DNA of 64,000 bases from Polynucleobacter sp. MWH-Spelu-300-X4. GTDB taxonomy: Bacteria > Pseudomonadota > Gammaproteobacteria > Burkholderiales > Burkholderiaceae. The notes beneath the pieces are model-generated. The model ran no database searches and had not been told where the DNA came from. It worked only from the letters and a program-made list of their open reading frames with translations. How positions within the stretch are numbered: position 1 is the stretch's first letter; each line of letters begins with the position of its first letter. The position numbers and the translations under genes are program-made. This document shows positions 48,166-58,958 of this stretch, piece after piece. The stretch is from NCBI RefSeq assembly GCF_018687515.1, contig NZ_CP061294.1, positions 744,001 to 808,000 of the forward strand. Direction: 5' to 3'.

Positions 48166-49023
48166 ATGAAGCACACTAAAGGTAATGCCATGGCGGGTGT
48201 ATTAGTTTTTGATATTGAGACAATTCCAGATGCGGCGGGGATTCGTCGTTTGGAGGGTATTCCTGAGTCGGTTAGTGATGTGGATGTCATCGCTAAAGCA
48301 TTGGCTGAACGTAAAGAGAAAACTGGGACTGAATTTATGCCGCTGCATTTGCAAAAAATTGTGGCTATTTCTTGTGTTATTCGGCGTACAACTCGAGAAG
48401 GTTTGCCTCAATTTAAAGTAGGCAGTTTGTGTGATGAGACTAGTTCTGAGAAAGAGATTGTTCAGGCTTTTTTTGATTTGATTGAAAAATACACGCCTCA
48501 ATTGGTTTCATGGAATGGTAGTGGTTTTGATTTGCCTGTATTGCACTATCGCGCGCTATTAAATGGCGTCACTTCTTCTCGTTATTGGGAAATGGGTGAG
48601 AGCGGTGATAGTGATAGCCGTGACTTTAAATGGAACAACTACATTAGTCGTTATCACATGAGACATATCGATCTGATGGATCTATTGGCAAAGTTTTCAG
48701 CTAGGGCCAATGCGCCTTTGGATGCGTTAGCAAAAATGTGCGGTTTCCCTGGCAAGATGGGTATGGACGGCAGTCAGGTTGCGCAAGGATTTTTTGATGG
48801 CAAGATCAAAGAGATTCGCGATTATTGTGAGACAGATGTGGTGAATACATACCTGTTGTACTGTCGTTTTCAAATGATGCGTGGCGGCGTAACTCCTGAA
48901 GAGTATGAAGAAGAGATTGCTTTTGTGAAGAGTGAGTTATTGAAGGAATCTAAAACAGCATCTGGTGCTTTTTGGCAGGAATACCTCAATAAGTTCAGCT
49001 CTGATCCCAAGGATCAAATGTGA
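48166..49023 (+). CDS. PolB-like 3'-5' exonuclease family protein
   Basis: DnaQ-fold exonuclease related to the proofreading domain of family B polymerases (PF10108 type), without a polymerase domain. ExoI motif VFDIETIPD (D and E ligands), ExoII VSWNGSGFDLPVLHYRAL and ExoIII YCETDVVNTYLLYCRF are intact. It has 285 residues from the ATG at 48166; the ATG at 48190 (MAGVLVFDIET) with AAAGG upstream is at least as likely and fits relatives better. It overlaps rlmD by 4 bases. Confidence 0.9.
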   Translation: MKHTKGNAMAGVLVFDIETIPDAAGIRRLEGIPESVSDVDVIAKALAERKEKTGTEFMPLHLQKIVAISCVIRRTTREGLPQFKVGSLCDETSSEKEIVQAFFDLIEKYTPQLVSWNGSGFDLPVLHYRALLNGVTSSRYWEMGESGDSDSRDFKWNNYISRYHMRHIDLMDLLAKFSARANAPLDALAKMCGFPGKMGMDGSQVAQGFFDGKIKEIRDYCETDVVNTYLLYCRFQMMRGGVTPEEYEEEIAFVKSELLKESKTASGAFWQEYLNKFSSDPKDQM

Positions 49024-50378
49024 AGCGAGTCATTGTTGAATCGCTTAATTTAGAGGCGCAGGGGGTCGCTCGTGTTCGTGATGAACAGGGTGTTCCTGGG
49101 AAAGTTATTTTTATTGATGGTGCGCTACCTGGTGAAGATGTTACTTTTGAGAGTTACAAAGTTAAGAGTAAATTTGAGTTAGCCAAACTAATCCATCTTC
49201 ATAAAGCATCACCCAGTCGCATCAGCCCACGTTGCCCATCTTTTGGCGTATGTGGCGGTTGTTCCATGCAGCACCTAGATCCTCGCGCTCAGCTAGCTAT
49301 GAAGCAGCGCGTTCTAGAAGATAACTTAAAGTATCTTGCAAGAACAAGGCCGGAGGTTCTATTACGTCCCATCGCGGGACCAACATGGGAATATCGGTAT
49401 AGAGGCCGTTTATCCGTTTTTAAGATTCCTAAAGGGCGTGTATTGGTGGGTTTTCATCAAAAGAAAGCCAATCGGATTACTGATATGTTGTCGTGTGACA
49501 TTTTGCCCAAGCATGTATCTGATCTTTTGCCTCATTGGCGAGAACTTATTAACCAATTATCTGTTCCTGATCAGATTGCGCAATTAGAATTTGCGATTGG
49601 TGAAGGTAAGAAATTTGGTACCTTAAGCACTGTATTTGTTTTAAGGCACATGGTTCCTTTGGGGCAAGGTGATCAGCAGCTACTTCGAGAGTTTGCGAAA
49701 AAACATCACATAGATCTTTGGCTGCAGCCCGGGGATTTGGATACGGCGAAACCTTTTTATCCTGAAGATAGCTACTTTTGTTATCGATTGCCAGAGTTCG
49801 ATATTGAAATGCCGTTTAAGCCAACAGATTTTACCCAGGTCAATCATCAAATTAATCAGGTTTTAGTGGGGCGGGCTGTGCGTTTATTAGATCCTGAACA
49901 AGAGGATCGTGTATTAGATTTATTTTGCGGGATTGGCAACTTCACTTTACCGCTTGCTAGATGGGCATCTCAAGTTTTTGGTATTGAGGGTAGCTCTAGT
50001 CTTACAGATCGCGCAAAAGAAAATGCTATTCATAATCAACTTGGCGATAAAGTAAATTTTGCTTGTTCCAATCTATTTGAAGTTGATACTCAAGTTATTA
50101 AGTCTTGGGGTAAGGCTTCGAAGTGGTTAATTGATCCTCCAAGAGGTGGAGCGATGGCGCTTATGACAAGTTTGGCTGAGTTGGCTAAATCAGGGAATTC
50201 AGAAGACCATGCTTATTTGCCAAAACGTATTGTCTATGTTTCATGTAATCCAGCAACCTTAGCTAGGGATGTCGGTATTTTAGTTAAAGATACGGGCTAT
50301 CAATTGAAGTCTGCTGGTGTGGTAAATATGTTTCCGCATACATCTCATATTGAATCGATTGCGGTATTTGAGCGCTGA
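49020..50378 (+). CDS. rlmD: 23S rRNA (uracil-1939-C5)-methyltransferase RlmD
   Basis: Modifies 23S rRNA. The N-terminal TRAM domain is followed by Fe-S ligands C72, C78 and C81 (CPSFGVCGGC), with C159 or so (MLSCDIL) as the fourth; SAM motif DLFCGIGNFTLPLA, then WLIDPPRGGA, and the catalytic cysteine in YVSCNPATLARD. The start is a GTG at 49020 overlapping the previous stop (GTGA). It has 452 residues. It is a [4Fe-4S] client of the isc system. Confidence 0.95.
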   Translation: MKRVIVESLNLEAQGVARVRDEQGVPGKVIFIDGALPGEDVTFESYKVKSKFELAKLIHLHKASPSRISPRCPSFGVCGGCSMQHLDPRAQLAMKQRVLEDNLKYLARTRPEVLLRPIAGPTWEYRYRGRLSVFKIPKGRVLVGFHQKKANRITDMLSCDILPKHVSDLLPHWRELINQLSVPDQIAQLEFAIGEGKKFGTLSTVFVLRHMVPLGQGDQQLLREFAKKHHIDLWLQPGDLDTAKPFYPEDSYFCYRLPEFDIEMPFKPTDFTQVNHQINQVLVGRAVRLLDPEQEDRVLDLFCGIGNFTLPLARWASQVFGIEGSSSLTDRAKENAIHNQLGDKVNFACSNLFEVDTQVIKSWGKASKWLIDPPRGGAMALMTSLAELAKSGNSEDHAYLPKRIVYVSCNPATLARDVGILVKDTGYQLKSAGVVNMFPHTSHIESIAVFER

Positions 50379-50403
50379 TTTGAGAATAGGCAAGAGGGAA
50401 AGA

Positions 50404-50456
50404 AAAAGCCGACCACAGGGGTCGGCTTATTTTTTTGAGCTAACTTAAATTAGCTC
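50404..50456. terminator. Bidirectional terminator between rlmD and the Bax-inhibitor-type gene
   Basis: AAGCCGACC and GGTCGGCTT (about 50407-50428) form a stem with T runs on both strands. Next to it GAGCTAA (50437-50443) and TTAGCTC (50450-50456) form a second hairpin. Confidence 0.9.
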
Positions 50457-50463
50457 AGGTTTT

Positions 50464-51165
50464 TTAGTCTCTATCGCCACCAAAAATACCAAGTAAGGCT
50501 AATAAATTGCTAAAGACGTTGTAAACATTAAGATAAATGCTTAGTGTTGCAATGACGTAGTTAGTTTCACCGCCGTTAATAACGCGTTGCACATCTACCA
50601 AAATAAATGCTGAAAAGATGGCAATTGCCGCAACACTAATTGTGAGCATGAGGGCGGGTAACTGCAACCAAATATTGGCCAAGGATGCAACTAACAACAA
50701 GATGACGCCAGCAAATAACCATTTGCCTAAGCCAATGGATAGGTCTTTCTTTACGCTGCTAGCTAATGTTGCCATGCCAGCGAAAATAATAGCTGTGCCA
50801 CCAAATGCAGTCATGATCAGGCTAGCGCCGTTGCTAAATCCTAAGATAGAGCCAATAAGGCGTGAGAGCATTAACCCCATGAAGAAGGTGAAGCCCAATA
50901 AAAGAACAACGCCTAAGCCGGTATCTTTATTGCGTTCAATGGCCCAGAAAAAGCCAAATGCAATCGCCATAAAGACAACCATACCCATTAATGGGCTGCC
51001 GGCAAATAGTGAAAAACCAGTCGTAACACCAATCCATGCGCCTAAAACTGTAGGAATCATAGAAAGCGCCAAGAGGGCGTACGTGTTACGTAACACCCGG
51101 TTACGGACTTGAACACTGGTTGTTGCGCCACTGTTTCCAAAACCATAAGTGTTTAAATCACTCAT
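50464..51165 (-). CDS. Bax inhibitor-1 / YccA-type membrane protein
   Basis: 233 residues with seven hydrophobic segments (for example GMVVFMAIAFGFFWAI and GVVLLLGFTFFMGLMLSRL), and the BI-1 pattern with an acidic residue near the C-terminal helix (NVFSNLLALLGIFGGDRD). The family (YccA, YbhL) includes FtsH substrates and putative Ca2+ leak channels; the actual role here is not shown. It is monocistronic, divergent from ndk. HflK/HflC, modulators of FtsH, are encoded in the same window. Confidence 0.9.
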   Translation of the reverse strand: MSDLNTYGFGNSGATTSVQVRNRVLRNTYALLALSMIPTVLGAWIGVTTGFSLFAGSPLMGMVVFMAIAFGFFWAIERNKDTGLGVVLLLGFTFFMGLMLSRLIGSILGFSNGASLIMTAFGGTAIIFAGMATLASSVKKDLSIGLGKWLFAGVILLLVASLANIWLQLPALMLTISVAAIAIFSAFILVDVQRVINGGETNYVIATLSIYLNVYNVFSNLLALLGIFGGDRD

Positions 51166-51277
51166 TCAATCTCCTTTATGTGTCTAACATGACTAGCCCA
51201 CCACTGGGCTCGTACTGCTAAGTATAGACATTTCATATGAATTTCAAGAGTAATTTTGATAGTTGATAGGGAAGTAG

Positions 51278-51301
51278 GGGTGTTTTTGGTTAAAAACACC
51301 C
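51278..51301. repeat. 24-base near-perfect hairpin between the BI-1 gene and ndk
   Basis: GGGTGTTTTT (51278-51287) and AAAAACACCC (51292-51301) are exact reverse complements with loop GGTT. No T run follows on the plus strand. It lies about 97 bases before the ndk -10. Confidence 0.7.
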
Positions 51302-51397
51302 TATAAAACCAGTCTTTTTAGAGAGAAAAGCTGATCTTTCCCTTAAAAATCAATGCTTTTACCCTTTGGCACCCTTAAGAAAGCAGGCTGAAAGTTG

Positions 51398-51403
51398 TAT
51401 AAT
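51398..51403 (+). promoter_or_regulatory. ndk promoter -10 element
   Basis: A perfect TATAAT lies 36 bases before the ndk ATG; no convincing -35 is visible, so an activator may be involved. Confidence 0.55.
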
Positions 51404-51439
51404 TTGGGGTTTTAATCTATCTATCAATGGAGTTTAGTA

Positions 51440-51865
51440 ATGGCAATCGAGCGCACCCTTTCTATCATCAAACCAGACGCAGTAGCAAAGAATGTTGTTG
51501 GTCAAATTTACGCACGTTTCGAAGCAGCTGGCTTGAAAGTGGTTGCTGCAAAAATGGCTCACCTTTCACGTGGTGAAGCTGAACAATTTTATGCAGTGCA
51601 CAAAGAGCGTCCTTTCTTTAAAGATTTGGTTGATTTCATGATTTCAGGTCCTGTGATGATTCAAGCTTTACAAGGTGAGAACGCAATTGCTAAGAATCGC
51701 GAATTGATGGGTGCTACAGATCCTAAGAAGGCTGATAAAGGTACGATTCGTGCTGACTTCGCTGATAGCATTGATGCAAACGCTGTTCACGGTTCAGATG
51801 CTCCTGAAACAGCTGCTGTGGAAGTTGCGTTTTTCTTCCCAGGCATGCAAGTTTATTCACGTTAA
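51440..51865 (+). CDS. ndk: Nucleoside diphosphate kinase
   Basis: Balances NTP and dNTP pools. The phosphorylated histidine is H117 in [12 protein letters not shown]; the N-terminus is [15 protein letters not shown]. The length of 141 is normal. It starts the ndk-rlmN-ispG-hisS-yfgM-bamB-der series typical of beta/gammaproteobacteria. Confidence 0.98.
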   Translation: MAIERTLSIIKPDAVAKNVVGQIYARFEAAGLKVVAAKMAHLSRGEAEQFYAVHKERPFFKDLVDFMISGPVMIQALQGENAIAKNRELMGATDPKKADKGTIRADFADSIDANAVHGSDAPETAAVEVAFFFPGMQVYSR

Positions 51866-51878
51866 TTAACGTTCTACA

Positions 51879-53048
51879 TTGATTGATCCACGCGTTAACC
51901 TGTTAAATTTTGATCCAGAAGGCCTTGGCGAATATATCGCTAGCCTCCAGGAGAAGCCGTTTCGCGCAAAACAGTTAATGCGTTGGATACATCAGCGCGG
52001 TGAGGCTGACATCACTCAGATGAGTGATTTAGCCAAAACCTTTCGCGCCACACTAGCTGACAAAGCTTGTGTATCGACTTTACCGATTGTGAGTGATCAA
52101 CATGCGACCGATGGCACGCGTAAGTGGTTATTAGATGTTGGTCAAGGTAATGCAGTTGAAATGGTTTATATCCCTGAGGATGATCGGGGTACTTTGTGTA
52201 TTTCTTCTCAAGCGGGATGTGCTGTTAATTGCCGTTTTTGTTCAACTGGCAAGCAAGGATTTTCACGCAATCTGACTTTAGGTGAAATCATTGGTCAGTT
52301 ATGGATGGCTGAGCATACTTTGCGTCATGAGCCTGGCGCTATTCGCCGTATCGACAGTTATGATGGCACGCCCATTCATGAGCATGAGGGACGTGTGATC
52401 TCGAATGTGGTGATGATGGGTATGGGGGAGCCTTTGCTTAATTACGAGCCAGTCGTAGGGGCTATGCGTTTGATGTTGGATGATCACGCATATGGTTTGT
52501 CTCGCCGCCGCGTCACTTTGTCGACTTCTGGTGTTGTGCCGATGATGGATCGTTTGGCTCAAGATTTACCAGTGGCCTTGGCTGTTTCTTTGCATGCACC
52601 TAATGATGCTTTGCGCGATGAGTTGGTGCCTATTAATAAAAAATATCCGTTAAAAGAGTTGATGGATGCGTGTATGCGTTATTTACCTTATGCGCCTAGA
52701 GATTTTTTAACTTTTGAATATTGCATGTTGGATGGTGTTAATGATACGGATCAGCATGCTAAAGAGTTGGTGGAGTTGCTAAAGCGCATTCCTTGTAAGT
52801 TGAATTTAATTCCGTTTAATCCATTTCCAGAGTCTGGTTTGAAGCGTTCATCTCAAGCACGTGTGCAGGACTTTGCTAAGCGTCTGATGGATGCAGGCAT
52901 TATCACTACTGTTCGTAAAACACGGGGTGATGATATTGCCGCTGCTTGTGGTCAGTTAGCTGGGGATGTAAAAGACCGCACCAATGTAAAAGAACGCATG
53001 CAAGTTGTTAAATTTGAGAACTTGGATAAAGGAACTTTGAGCTCATGA
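51879..53048 (+). CDS. rlmN: Dual-specificity 23S rRNA/tRNA adenine-C2 methyltransferase RlmN
   Basis: Radical-SAM enzyme methylating A2503 of 23S rRNA and A37 of some tRNAs. The [4Fe-4S] ligands C114, C118 and C121 lie in the CxxxCxxC of AVNCRFC; the methyl-carrying catalytic C357 is in AACGQLAGD. The start is a TTG at 51879, needed to keep the conserved [14 protein letters not shown] segment. It has 389 residues. It overlaps ispG by 4 bases. Confidence 0.96.
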   Translation: MIDPRVNLLNFDPEGLGEYIASLQEKPFRAKQLMRWIHQRGEADITQMSDLAKTFRATLADKACVSTLPIVSDQHATDGTRKWLLDVGQGNAVEMVYIPEDDRGTLCISSQAGCAVNCRFCSTGKQGFSRNLTLGEIIGQLWMAEHTLRHEPGAIRRIDSYDGTPIHEHEGRVISNVVMMGMGEPLLNYEPVVGAMRLMLDDHAYGLSRRRVTLSTSGVVPMMDRLAQDLPVALAVSLHAPNDALRDELVPINKKYPLKELMDACMRYLPYAPRDFLTFEYCMLDGVNDTDQHAKELVELLKRIPCKLNLIPFNPFPESGLKRSSQARVQDFAKRLMDAGIITTVRKTRGDDIAAACGQLAGDVKDRTNVKERMQVVKFENLDKGTLSS

Positions 53049-54301
53049 GTTCTGTTATCAAAAATAATAATGGTGTGCTTGCAAGGCGTTTATCTAGGCA
53101 AGCCATCATCCAGTGGGCTGATACGATCGTGACAGTTGGTGGTGATGCCCCTGTGCGTGTTCAGTCGATGACGAATACCGATACTGCTGACGCTATCGCC
53201 ACAGCTATTCAAGTTAAAGAATTGGCAAGAGCAGGTTCAGAGATTGTTCGTTTGACTGTCGATACGCCTGCTGCCGCAGCGGCAGTGCCTGCTATACGGG
53301 AGCAGTTGGATAAGATGGGAGTGCATGTTCCGTTGGTCGGAGACTTTCATTACAACGGACACACACTTTTAAAAGATTATCCGGAGTGTGCCCAAGCACT
53401 TTCCAAGTACAGAATCAACCCTGGTAATGTAGGCCAGGGTGCTAAGCGAGATACTCAGTTTGCTCAAATGATTGAGTTGGCTTGCGAGCATAAGAAACCA
53501 GTACGTATTGGTGTGAATTGGGGTAGCTTGGACCAAGATTTATTAGCTACCTTGTTAGATAAAAATGCATCATCCTCGCAACCAAAAGAATTGCGTGAGG
53601 TGATGGCTGAAGCATTGATTCAGTCGGCATTACAGTCTGCGGTTAAAGCCGAGGAACTTGGTTTGCCTGGGCATCAAATTATTTTGTCTTGTAAAGTAAG
53701 TGCCGTACAAGATTTGATCGCTGTATATCGTGATTTGGCTACTCGCTGCGACTACCCATTGCACTTGGGTTTAACTGAGGCGGGTATGGGTAGTAAAGGC
53801 ATTGTTGCATCAACTGCAGCGCTATCTATTTTGTTGCAAGAAGGTATTGGAGATACGATTCGCGTATCTTTAACGCCAGAACCAGGTGCGCCACGGGAAA
53901 ACGAAGTGATTGTCGCCCAGGAAATTTTGCAAACGATGGGGTTACGTCATTTCACGCCCATGGTGATTGCGTGTCCTGGTTGCGGTCGTACAACGAGCAC
54001 ATATTTTCAGGAGTTAGCTTCGACCATTCAGAGCTATTTGCGTCATCAAATGCCGCTATGGAAAAAAGATTACCCAGGTGTTGAGGAAATGAATGTGGCT
54101 GTGATGGGCTGCATTGTGAATGGTCCTGGTGAGAGTAAACATGCCAATATTGGTATTTCATTACCAGGTACGGGCGAGTCACCTGCAGCCCCAGTTTTTG
54201 TTGATGGTGTCAAAGTAAAGACTTTGAGGGGCGATAACATTGCAAAAGAATTTCAAGTGATTGTTGATGAGTATGTAAAAAATACTTACCAGAGAAAATA
54301 A
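53045..54301 (+). CDS. ispG: 4-hydroxy-3-methylbut-2-enyl diphosphate synthase
   Basis: Penultimate step of the MEP isoprenoid pathway. Cluster cysteines are in CPGCGRTTS and CIVNGPGES; the N-terminus has [17 protein letters not shown]. It has 418 residues, as usual in betaproteobacteria. It overlaps rlmN by 4 bases and is 5 bases from hisS. No rodZ/pilW gene lies between rlmN and ispG, unlike many gammaproteobacteria. Confidence 0.97.
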   Translation: MSSVIKNNNGVLARRLSRQAIIQWADTIVTVGGDAPVRVQSMTNTDTADAIATAIQVKELARAGSEIVRLTVDTPAAAAAVPAIREQLDKMGVHVPLVGDFHYNGHTLLKDYPECAQALSKYRINPGNVGQGAKRDTQFAQMIELACEHKKPVRIGVNWGSLDQDLLATLLDKNASSSQPKELREVMAEALIQSALQSAVKAEELGLPGHQIILSCKVSAVQDLIAVYRDLATRCDYPLHLGLTEAGMGSKGIVASTAALSILLQEGIGDTIRVSLTPEPGAPRENEVIVAQEILQTMGLRHFTPMVIACPGCGRTTSTYFQELASTIQSYLRHQMPLWKKDYPGVEEMNVAVMGCIVNGPGESKHANIGISLPGTGESPAAPVFVDGVKVKTLRGDNIAKEFQVIVDEYVKNTYQRK

Positions 54302-54306
54302 TAGAT

Positions 54307-55614
54307 ATGAGCCAAGATAAACAAACGAAAATTACTGGCGTTCGAGGTATGAATGACTTGCTTCCGCAAGAGGCTCCGTTATGGACTCATTTGGAGCAAT
54401 CTATTCAAAGTTTAGTGCGTGCTTATGGATACCAACAAATTCGTACGCCAATTGTTGAGCAGACGGCATTGTTTAAGCGCGGTATTGGTGAGGTTACTGA
54501 TATTGTTGAGAAGGAAATGTATTCCTTTGAAGATAGTTTGAATGGTGAGGAGTTGACGCTCAGGCCTGAAGGTACAGCTGCTGCTGTTCGCGCGGTGATT
54601 GAGCATAATCTTTTATATGAAGGTCCTAAGCGCCTTTGGTATACCGGTCCTATGTTTAGACATGAGCGTCCACAGCGTGGCCGTTATCGTCAATTTCATC
54701 AGTTAGGTATTGAAGCTCTAGGGTTTGCTGGTCCCGATATTGATGCTGAAATTATTTTGATGTGTCAGCGATTATGGGACGATTTGGGTTTAACGGGTAT
54801 TCGTCTTGAGTTGAACTCTTTAGGACAAGCAAATGAACGCGCTGCACATCGAGAGGCTTTAATTGAGCACTTTAAAAAGCACGAGTCTGATTTGGACGAG
54901 GATGCTAAGCGCCGTTTATTGACGAATCCTTTGAGAATTTTGGATAGTAAAAATCCAGCTATGAAACCGATCGTTGAGTCGGCCCCGCAATTATTGAGCT
55001 ATTTAGGCGAAGAATCCTTAAAACATTTTGAGGGTGTTCAACGTTTACTAAAAGCTAATAATTTGCCATTTAAGATTAATCCGCGTCTTGTGAGAGGCTT
55101 GGATTATTACAATTTAACTGTTTTTGAGTGGGTGACTGATCAATTGGGCTCTCAAGGCACTGTTGCTGGTGGGGGTCGTTATGATCCATTGATTGCTCAG
55201 ATGGGTGGTAAGCCTGCACCCGCCTGCGGTTGGGCGATGGGCATGGAGCGTGTGATTGAGCTCATGAAAGAACAGGGTTTGACTTCTGATGTTGCTAATA
55301 TTTGTGATGTATATGTTTTGCATCAAGCAGGTGATACATTGGAAGCTGCTATGGTGGTGGCAGAAAGGTTGCGCGGTGCTGGGATAGAGGTTGTTTTACA
55401 TTGTTCACCGGATGGAGCGGCTGCTAGCTTTAAGTCTCAAATGAAAAAAGCAGATAGTAGCGGTGCGGCATATGCCGTTATCATCGGGCCAGATGAGTTG
55501 GCAGCTGGGCAGGCGCAGTTAAAAGATTTACGTCGAGACGGTCAGCAAATGACAGTAGCGATTGATGGTTTGGTTGATGAGGTTATCAATCAATTGGTTT
55601 CGATTTCAGAATAA
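54307..55614 (+). CDS. hisS: Histidyl-tRNA synthetase
   Basis: Class II synthetase. Motif 2 is [15 protein letters not shown] with [15 protein letters not shown], the HisA motif is [13 protein letters not shown], and motif 3 is [12 protein letters not shown]. It has 435 residues and a C-terminal anticodon-binding domain from about 330. A paralogue without the anticodon domain, hisZ, occurs 7 kb downstream. Confidence 0.98.
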   Translation: MSQDKQTKITGVRGMNDLLPQEAPLWTHLEQSIQSLVRAYGYQQIRTPIVEQTALFKRGIGEVTDIVEKEMYSFEDSLNGEELTLRPEGTAAAVRAVIEHNLLYEGPKRLWYTGPMFRHERPQRGRYRQFHQLGIEALGFAGPDIDAEIILMCQRLWDDLGLTGIRLELNSLGQANERAAHREALIEHFKKHESDLDEDAKRRLLTNPLRILDSKNPAMKPIVESAPQLLSYLGEESLKHFEGVQRLLKANNLPFKINPRLVRGLDYYNLTVFEWVTDQLGSQGTVAGGGRYDPLIAQMGGKPAPACGWAMGMERVIELMKEQGLTSDVANICDVYVLHQAGDTLEAAMVVAERLRGAGIEVVLHCSPDGAAASFKSQMKKADSSGAAYAVIIGPDELAAGQAQLKDLRRDGQQMTVAIDGLVDEVINQLVSISE

Positions 55615-55626
55615 ACGGTTAGGGCT

Positions 55627-56271
55627 ATGCACTTTAATTTAGAAGAACAAGAACAGTTGGCTGAGTTTAAGGCTTGGTGGAAACAATATGGTAAGTGGCT
55701 AATTGCTGGTGTTGCATCAGCTTTATTGATTTATGCACTTTATGCTGGATGGGGTTGGTGGACTAATCGCCAGTCTGAAAATGCTAGTAAGCTTTATGAC
55801 ACATTATTGGTCTCAGCTCAAAAACAAGATGCTGCTGGAGTTTTAAGAGCTGCTGCAGATATTCAAGATCAATTTTCATCGACTAGCTATGCTGGTATGG
55901 CGGGGCTTGTTGCAGCTCAGGTTGCTAATGCCGCTGGTGATATGGTTAATACAGAAAAGCAATTGCGTTGGACTGCTGATAAAGCTAAGTCCGAGGCGCA
56001 TGCTGATTTAGCGAAAGTGCGTTTAATTTCTTTGTTGATTGATAAAGGTGATTTTGCTGGTGCAGATAAAGTAGCATCTGGTTCTGTATCAAAACCTTTT
56101 ATGCCATTGTTGTTAGAGCGCCGTGGAGATATTCAATTGGCTCAACAAAAAAATGCTGAAGCGCGCAAAGCCTATCAAGAAGCTTGGGAGCTGTTATCTA
56201 AGAACAAAGAAGTTCCCGATGAAGCTAAGCGTTTATTAAAAGTTAAATTAGATGCTGTAGGAGGTCTTTAA
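55627..56271 (+). CDS. yfgM: YfgM-type ancillary SecYEG translocon subunit, TPR protein
   Basis: 214 residues. A single membrane anchor at about 24-45 (WLIAGVASALLIYALYAGWGW) precedes a periplasmic TPR-like helical domain. In E. coli YfgM links the Sec translocon to periplasmic chaperones. It shares one base with bamB, which supports a joint role in outer membrane protein biogenesis, and follows hisS as in E. coli. Confidence 0.9.
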   Translation: MHFNLEEQEQLAEFKAWWKQYGKWLIAGVASALLIYALYAGWGWWTNRQSENASKLYDTLLVSAQKQDAAGVLRAAADIQDQFSSTSYAGMAGLVAAQVANAAGDMVNTEKQLRWTADKAKSEAHADLAKVRLISLLIDKGDFAGADKVASGSVSKPFMPLLLERRGDIQLAQQKNAEARKAYQEAWELLSKNKEVPDEAKRLLKVKLDAVGGL

Positions 56272-57413
56272 TGCGCCATATATTGATTAAAGTTATTTGC
56301 TTAGCATCGATTACATCAGCCTTGGTATTAGGAGCTTGCTCTAGTACTAATAAACGTGAAGCAGCTTCGCTAGTAAGTATTGGTGAGCAAAAAATTACTG
56401 TAGATTCTGTTTGGTCTACAAGTGTTGGCAAATCCGATACATTTGTGATGCGTCCAGTAGTGGCGGGTGACTATATTTATACCTCTGCCGGCAATGGCCG
56501 TGTAAGCAAGATTGACATCTTGACTGGGAAAGTTGTTTGGGAGGTTAGAGCTCCTAGTGATTTGTCTTCAGGGCCTGGTAGCGATGGTACGGTAGTGGTG
56601 GTGGGAACCGCTAAAGGTACTGTTTACGCTTATGACGCAGATGGGCAAAAAATTTGGGAAGAAAAGATTGGTAGTGAGGTTTTAACTGAACCTTTGGTGA
56701 TGGATGGCTTTGCCATTATCCGAACAATTGATAATCGCTTTGTTGGTTTAGATGCTAAAACTGGTAAGCGTCGTTGGTCTTACGCTAGACCGCAAACTGC
56801 TTTAGCGCTTAGAACTAGTTTCGCGATGGTGCCAGTGGCAGCTGATGCGTTTGTTACTGGATTTTCTGGCGGCAAAATTGGTGTGATTGGCGCTACTACA
56901 GGAAATGTGCTTTGGGAGACTTCGTTAGCTTTTCCAAAAGGCTTTTCAGAGATTGAGCGTATGACTGATGTTTCAGCTCGACCAACTCTATTGGGTCGTC
57001 GTTTATGCGCTGTTGCTTTCCAAGGTCGTATTGGCTGTGGTGATTTGAATAGCGGTACATTTACTTGGGGTAAGGATTTTTCAAGCTTTACAGGTACGGC
57101 GCAGTCTCAGGATTTTGTATTCGCAGCTGATGAAAAATCTCATGTAGTTGCTTATAGAGCTGATGATGGTGTTGAGGTTTGGCGTAATGACACCATGACT
57201 TGGCGCGATCTTGGGGAGCCTTTAGCAGTTGGCCGAGTAGTTGTGATGGGCGATAAACAGGGGTATTTACACTTTTTAGAGCAAACAAGTGGTAAGGTGA
57301 TTGCTCGTGTGCGTGTGGATAGCAGTCCGGTTGATGCAGCTCCGATTGTGGCTAATGGTTTATTGATTGTTCAAACGCGTGGCGGATCACTTTCTGCTTA
57401 TCGTCCTAATTAA
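56271..57413 (+). CDS. bamB: Outer membrane protein assembly factor BamB
   Basis: Lipoprotein of the BAM complex. The lipobox ends at C23 (LVLGAC). The rest is an eight-blade beta-propeller with PQQ-like repeats (for example GKVVWEVRAPSDLSSGP, AGNGRVSKIDILTG, GKVIARVRVDSSPVDAAPIV). It has 380 residues. It is coupled to yfgM and lies upstream of der. Confidence 0.95.
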   Translation: MRHILIKVICLASITSALVLGACSSTNKREAASLVSIGEQKITVDSVWSTSVGKSDTFVMRPVVAGDYIYTSAGNGRVSKIDILTGKVVWEVRAPSDLSSGPGSDGTVVVVGTAKGTVYAYDADGQKIWEEKIGSEVLTEPLVMDGFAIIRTIDNRFVGLDAKTGKRRWSYARPQTALALRTSFAMVPVAADAFVTGFSGGKIGVIGATTGNVLWETSLAFPKGFSEIERMTDVSARPTLLGRRLCAVAFQGRIGCGDLNSGTFTWGKDFSSFTGTAQSQDFVFAADEKSHVVAYRADDGVEVWRNDTMTWRDLGEPLAVGRVVVMGDKQGYLHFLEQTSGKVIARVRVDSSPVDAAPIVANGLLIVQTRGGSLSAYRPN

Positions 57414-57440
57414 ATAAAAACAACAAAAAAATAAAGATTG

Positions 57441-57466
57441 AATAAAGAGGGGTAACTCTCTTTATT
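57441..57466 (+). other. AT-rich hairpin between bamB and der
   Basis: AATAAAGAG (57441-57449) and CTCTTTATT (57458-57466) are exact complements with an 8-base loop. The stem has few G/C pairs and no clear T run, so it may only weaken read-through into der. Confidence 0.4.
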
Positions 57467-57491
57467 TGAGTTTGGAAAAGCAAAGAAGTTT

Positions 57492-58850
57492 ATGAAACCA
57501 GTTATTGCCATTGTTGGCCGTCCTAACGTTGGAAAATCAACGCTCTTTAATCGTTTGACACGTTCACGCGATGCGTTGGTGGCTGACTTCGCTGGTTTAA
57601 CACGTGATCGCCATTACGGTAACGGTCGCATGGGTGATCGTGAGTTTATTTGTATTGATACGGGTGGTTTTGAGCCTGTAGCCAAGACAGGCATTTTGGC
57701 TGAAATGGCCAAGCAGACAAAACAGGCTGTAGTTGAGGCTGATATTGTGATCTTTTTGGTGGATGCCCGTTTAGGTATGGCTCCCCAGGATCGAGTGATC
57801 GCTGATTTTCTTCGTAAGACAGGTCGACCAGTTATTTTGGCAGTGAATAAAGCAGAGGGTATGTCTCATGCCACAGTTTCTGCTGAATTCTATGAATTAG
57901 GTTTAGGTGAGCCTCAGGCGATTTCTTCTGCACATGGTGATGGTGTGCGTGCCATGATCGATGAAGCCTTGGATGCTTTGGGTATTCCGGATGAGCCAGA
58001 AGAAGTTGATAAAACTAACCAACCGATGCGAATTGCGGTCGTGGGTCGTCCGAATGTTGGAAAGTCTACTTTTATCAATAGCTTAATTGGTGAAGAGCGC
58101 GTCATCGCTTTTGATATGCCTGGTACTACTCGTGATGCGATTGAAGTGCCATTTGTGCGTGGTGGTAAGCCTTACATCATGATTGATACGGCTGGTTTGC
58201 GTAAACGTGGCAAGGTATTTGAGGCGATTGAAAAGTTTTCAGTCGTTAAAACCTTGCAAGCAATTGCCGATGCAAACGTTGTTATTTTGATGCTAGATGC
58301 CCAGCAGGATATTTCTGAGCAAGATGCGCATATCGCAGGGTTTATTGTGGATGCAGGCCGCGCGCTCGTATTAGCTGTTAATAAATGGGACGGCATGGAT
58401 GATTATCAAAAAGAGCGTGCCAGAAATGACATCGCAAGAAAGTTACGTTTCTTAGATTTTGCTAATGTGCATCCTATTTCAGCTATTAAGGGATTTGGCA
58501 TTAAAGAATTATTTAAGGATGTTGATGCTGCTTATGCGGCTGCAATGATGAAGTTACCAACGCCTAAATTAACTCGCATTCTTGAGGAAGCGGTTGAGTT
58601 TCAGCAGCCTAAACGTGTGGGGATGTCTAGGCCAAAAATGCGTTATGCCCACCAAGGTGGATCGAATCCGCCGATTGTTGTTATCCACGGTAATGCCTTA
58701 AGTGGCGTGACTGATAGTTATAGACGTTACTTGGAGGGGCGTTTTAGAGAGGCCTTTAAACTGAGAGGAACTCCTTTGCGTTTGGAGTTTAGAACGGGCC
58801 AAAACCCTTTCGTGAATCAGGATAAGAACATTAAAAAGAAGGGTAAGTAG
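57492..58850 (+). CDS. der: Ribosome biogenesis GTPase Der (EngA)
   Basis: Double GTPase required for 50S assembly. The first G1 is GRPNVGKS at 8-15 with DTGGFEP; the second G1 is GRPNVGKS near 185 with [13 protein letters not shown] and a KH-like C-terminal domain ending KNIKKKGK follow. It has 452 residues. It precedes hfq by about 110 bases, in which a TATAAA near 58885 could be a -10 element for hfq. Confidence 0.98.
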   Translation: MKPVIAIVGRPNVGKSTLFNRLTRSRDALVADFAGLTRDRHYGNGRMGDREFICIDTGGFEPVAKTGILAEMAKQTKQAVVEADIVIFLVDARLGMAPQDRVIADFLRKTGRPVILAVNKAEGMSHATVSAEFYELGLGEPQAISSAHGDGVRAMIDEALDALGIPDEPEEVDKTNQPMRIAVVGRPNVGKSTFINSLIGEERVIAFDMPGTTRDAIEVPFVRGGKPYIMIDTAGLRKRGKVFEAIEKFSVVKTLQAIADANVVILMLDAQQDISEQDAHIAGFIVDAGRALVLAVNKWDGMDDYQKERARNDIARKLRFLDFANVHPISAIKGFGIKELFKDVDAAYAAAMMKLPTPKLTRILEEAVEFQQPKRVGMSRPKMRYAHQGGSNPPIVVIHGNALSGVTDSYRRYLEGRFREAFKLRGTPLRLEFRTGQNPFVNQDKNIKKKGK

Positions 58851-58958
58851 CATTTTTTTACAGCTTCGTTACACTTGTGATGTTGTATAAAGATTTATCA
58901 GTTTTAATTTAGTAAAAAAGCAAGACTCCAAACCATTAAAAAGAAAGAAGGAGCGAAT

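Noticed and set aside
50618..51112. 164-codon plus-strand frame opposite the BI-1 gene
   Set aside because: It mirrors a clear seven-helix membrane protein on the other strand and has no ribosome site or known motif.
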